This document shows positions 21,088 to 21,943 of a stretch of DNA of 21,943 nucleotides, one piece after another (position 1 is the first letter of the stretch; each line of letters opens with the position of its first letter). Source of the stretch: X23 sp050251575 (GTDB taxonomy: Bacteria; Bacillota; Clostridia; SK-Y3); the NCBI GenBank assembly GCA_050251575.1, contig JBFWMP010000033.1, forward strand, positions 1 through 21,943. The letters run 5' to 3'. The notes beneath the pieces were generated by a model. It had not been told where the DNA came from and ran no database searches. It saw only the letters and a list, made by a program, of their open reading frames with translations. The position numbers and the translations under genes are program-made.

Positions 21088-21721
21088 TGCAATACTCCTC
21101 AAATAGTTCATTATATTTTTCCTCTAATGCAGTGATGCCTTTATGTAATGCAATGTCAAGGATATCATCCTCAACTGCCTTATCAAATATTTTCTTCCTA
21201 ACTTGCTCATCATATATTTCAAGTAATGCACGCTGCCGTAGCTTATCCAATGCCTTTAAAACCTCAGCGTACTTATCTTGATACCGATTTTTCAGCTCTT
21301 GCTTAATCTTGCGTGCAAGCTTAGGAAAGTGACCACCTGTAGACACCGCTATAGACAAATCACCATCTTGAAAAACAGCCGGTGATATAAAGGAAGATTG
21401 TTGAGGAGCATCAATGCAATTCACAAATATGTCCATCTGCCTTGCTTCCTCTGCTACTGCCGCATTCACAGTTCTTTGATCCGTCGCTGCAAACACCAAC
21501 CTTGCGCCTCTTAAATCTCCTTGTTCATATATTTTTTTTCTAATAGAAATGATTCTATCCGCAGCTAGCACTTCAATTTCTAGGATAACTTCCGGACTAA
21601 TCACCTCTATCATTGCATCATACTGCAGCAAGGTTTTGATTTTTCTGTAAGCAATTCTTCCACCACCTACTATTATGCACTTTTTATCTTTCATATTAAT
21701 AAATATTGGGCAGAAGTTCAT
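21059..21721 (-). CDS. Precorrin-2 dehydrogenase (siroheme synthase N-terminal type)
   Basis: This 220-residue protein oxidises precorrin-2 to sirohydrochlorin with NAD, and in CysG/Met8p-like proteins also inserts iron. The Rossmann motif CIIVGGGRIAYRK is at 15-27; the catalytic aspartate Asp104 sits in VNCIDAPQQSSFISPAV, followed by the AVSTGGHFPKLARKIKQEL phosphate-binding region. The C-terminal helices are longer than in the smallest homologues. GAGGT lies 7 nt before the ATG, and the gene is 11 bp from the hemA end. It commits this operon to siroheme or cobalamin. Chelatase activity is uncertain. Confidence 0.92.
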   Translation of the reverse strand: MNFCPIFINMKDKKCIIVGGGRIAYRKIKTLLQYDAMIEVISPEVILEIEVLAADRIISIRKKIYEQGDLRGARLVFAATDQRTVNAAVAEEARQMDIFVNCIDAPQQSSFISPAVFQDGDLSIAVSTGGHFPKLARKIKQELKNRYQDKYAEVLKALDKLRQRALLEIYDEQVRKKIFDKAVEDDILDIALHKGITALEEKYNELFEEYCNEKKDNTGI

Positions 21722-21732
21722 TATACTTACCT

Positions 21733-21943
21733 CTATTTTTTAAATATTTTAGTAAAGAATTCATCAATATTCTCTGTTTCCTGCTGACTTTTTGCATGTG
21801 TTATCAACGGGCTTACCATGCTATTTATAGAATTCTTCAGTATCTTATATACTACTTTTTTATCTTTCTCATCTGTAATATTCAACTTTTTTACAGCATA
21901 TCTATATTGTCTTTCCAAAACTTCATTTCCATAGCTATGAAGT
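21733..21943 (-). CDS. hemA: Glutamyl-tRNA reductase, C-terminal end (partial, cut by window edge)
   Basis: The frame is open to the window edge, giving about 69 residues that begin LHSYGNEVLERQYRYAVKKL and end FFTKIFKK. The helical segment KVVYKILKNSINSMVSPLITHAK fits the C-terminal dimerisation domain of HemA (long helix with an N-x-x-x-x-P-I-like pattern), and position immediately before precorrin-2 dehydrogenase and hemC is the usual one for hemA. The TTG at 21918 is just an internal codon, not a start. The catalytic domains lie outside the window. Confidence 0.8.
   Translation of the reverse strand, partial: LHSYGNEVLERQYRYAVKKLNITDEKDKKVVYKILKNSINSMVSPLITHAKSQQETENIDEFFTKIFKK

Overview
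The window is AT-rich and compact, and every gene I can support lies on the minus strand. It looks like a chromosomal segment of an anaerobic clostridium (Firmicutes, class Clostridia). The grounds are an NADH-linked [FeFe]-hydrogenase with its maturase HydE, a C5-pathway hemA-C-D-B-L tetrapyrrole operon with a CobA-HemD fusion, a split transketolase, strong AGGAGG-type ribosome binding sites, and ATGA-type or short gene overlaps. I cannot name the species.

Layout, in window order with all genes leftward: (1) 1-1684, a hydrogenase accessory operon of a TM1266-type small regulator then hydE, with its own promoter, a leader of about 200 nt and a terminator-like hairpin just before the ribosome binding site. 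(2) 1720-4590, a malate operon of NAD-type malic enzyme then a 2-hydroxycarboxylate/Na+ symporter. (3) 4591-6510, a split transketolase operon with a promoter, a perfect 11-bp-arm operator-like repeat and a perfect palindromic terminator. (4) 6594-6982, a gene-free stretch filled with two families of dispersed palindromic repeats. (5) 7006-15897, a hydrogenase supercluster. Read in the direction of transcription it holds a small membrane ORF, a DRTGG protein, an RsbT/RsbW-like ATPase, an H-cluster (sensor-type) hydrogenase, a second DRTGG protein, a PHP-domain protein, hydC (NuoE-like), a second orphan HATPase, hndB, hydB (NuoF-like) and hydA. (6) 16155-21943, a tetrapyrrole operon of hemA (cut by the window edge), precorrin-2 dehydrogenase, hemC, cobA-hemD, hemB and hemL.

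How they fit: HydC, HydB and HydA (with HndB) form an NAD(H)-dependent, probably electron-bifurcating hydrogenase. HydE helps build its H-cluster. The upstream half of the supercluster looks like a sensing or signalling module: a second H-cluster protein with the proton-relay cysteine replaced by alanine, two stand-alone HATPase proteins, two DRTGG proteins and a PHP hydrolase. This is the most interesting system in the window. I recall similar neighbourhoods in clostridial genomes, but know of no established mechanism. Both hydrogenase promoters (before hydC and before the TM1266-type gene) carry 12-of-14 matches to the clostridial Rex operator, suggesting control by the NADH/NAD+ ratio. No hemE, hemG/Y or hemH is visible, so the tetrapyrrole operon most likely serves siroheme and/or cobalamin.

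The gaps hold repeats: 103-bp elements around a TCATTCTGAGC palindrome, BIME-like alternating GTAGGGGCG palindromes with changing but still paired cores, a 126-bp element with 19-bp inverted termini, and a hairpin present twice.
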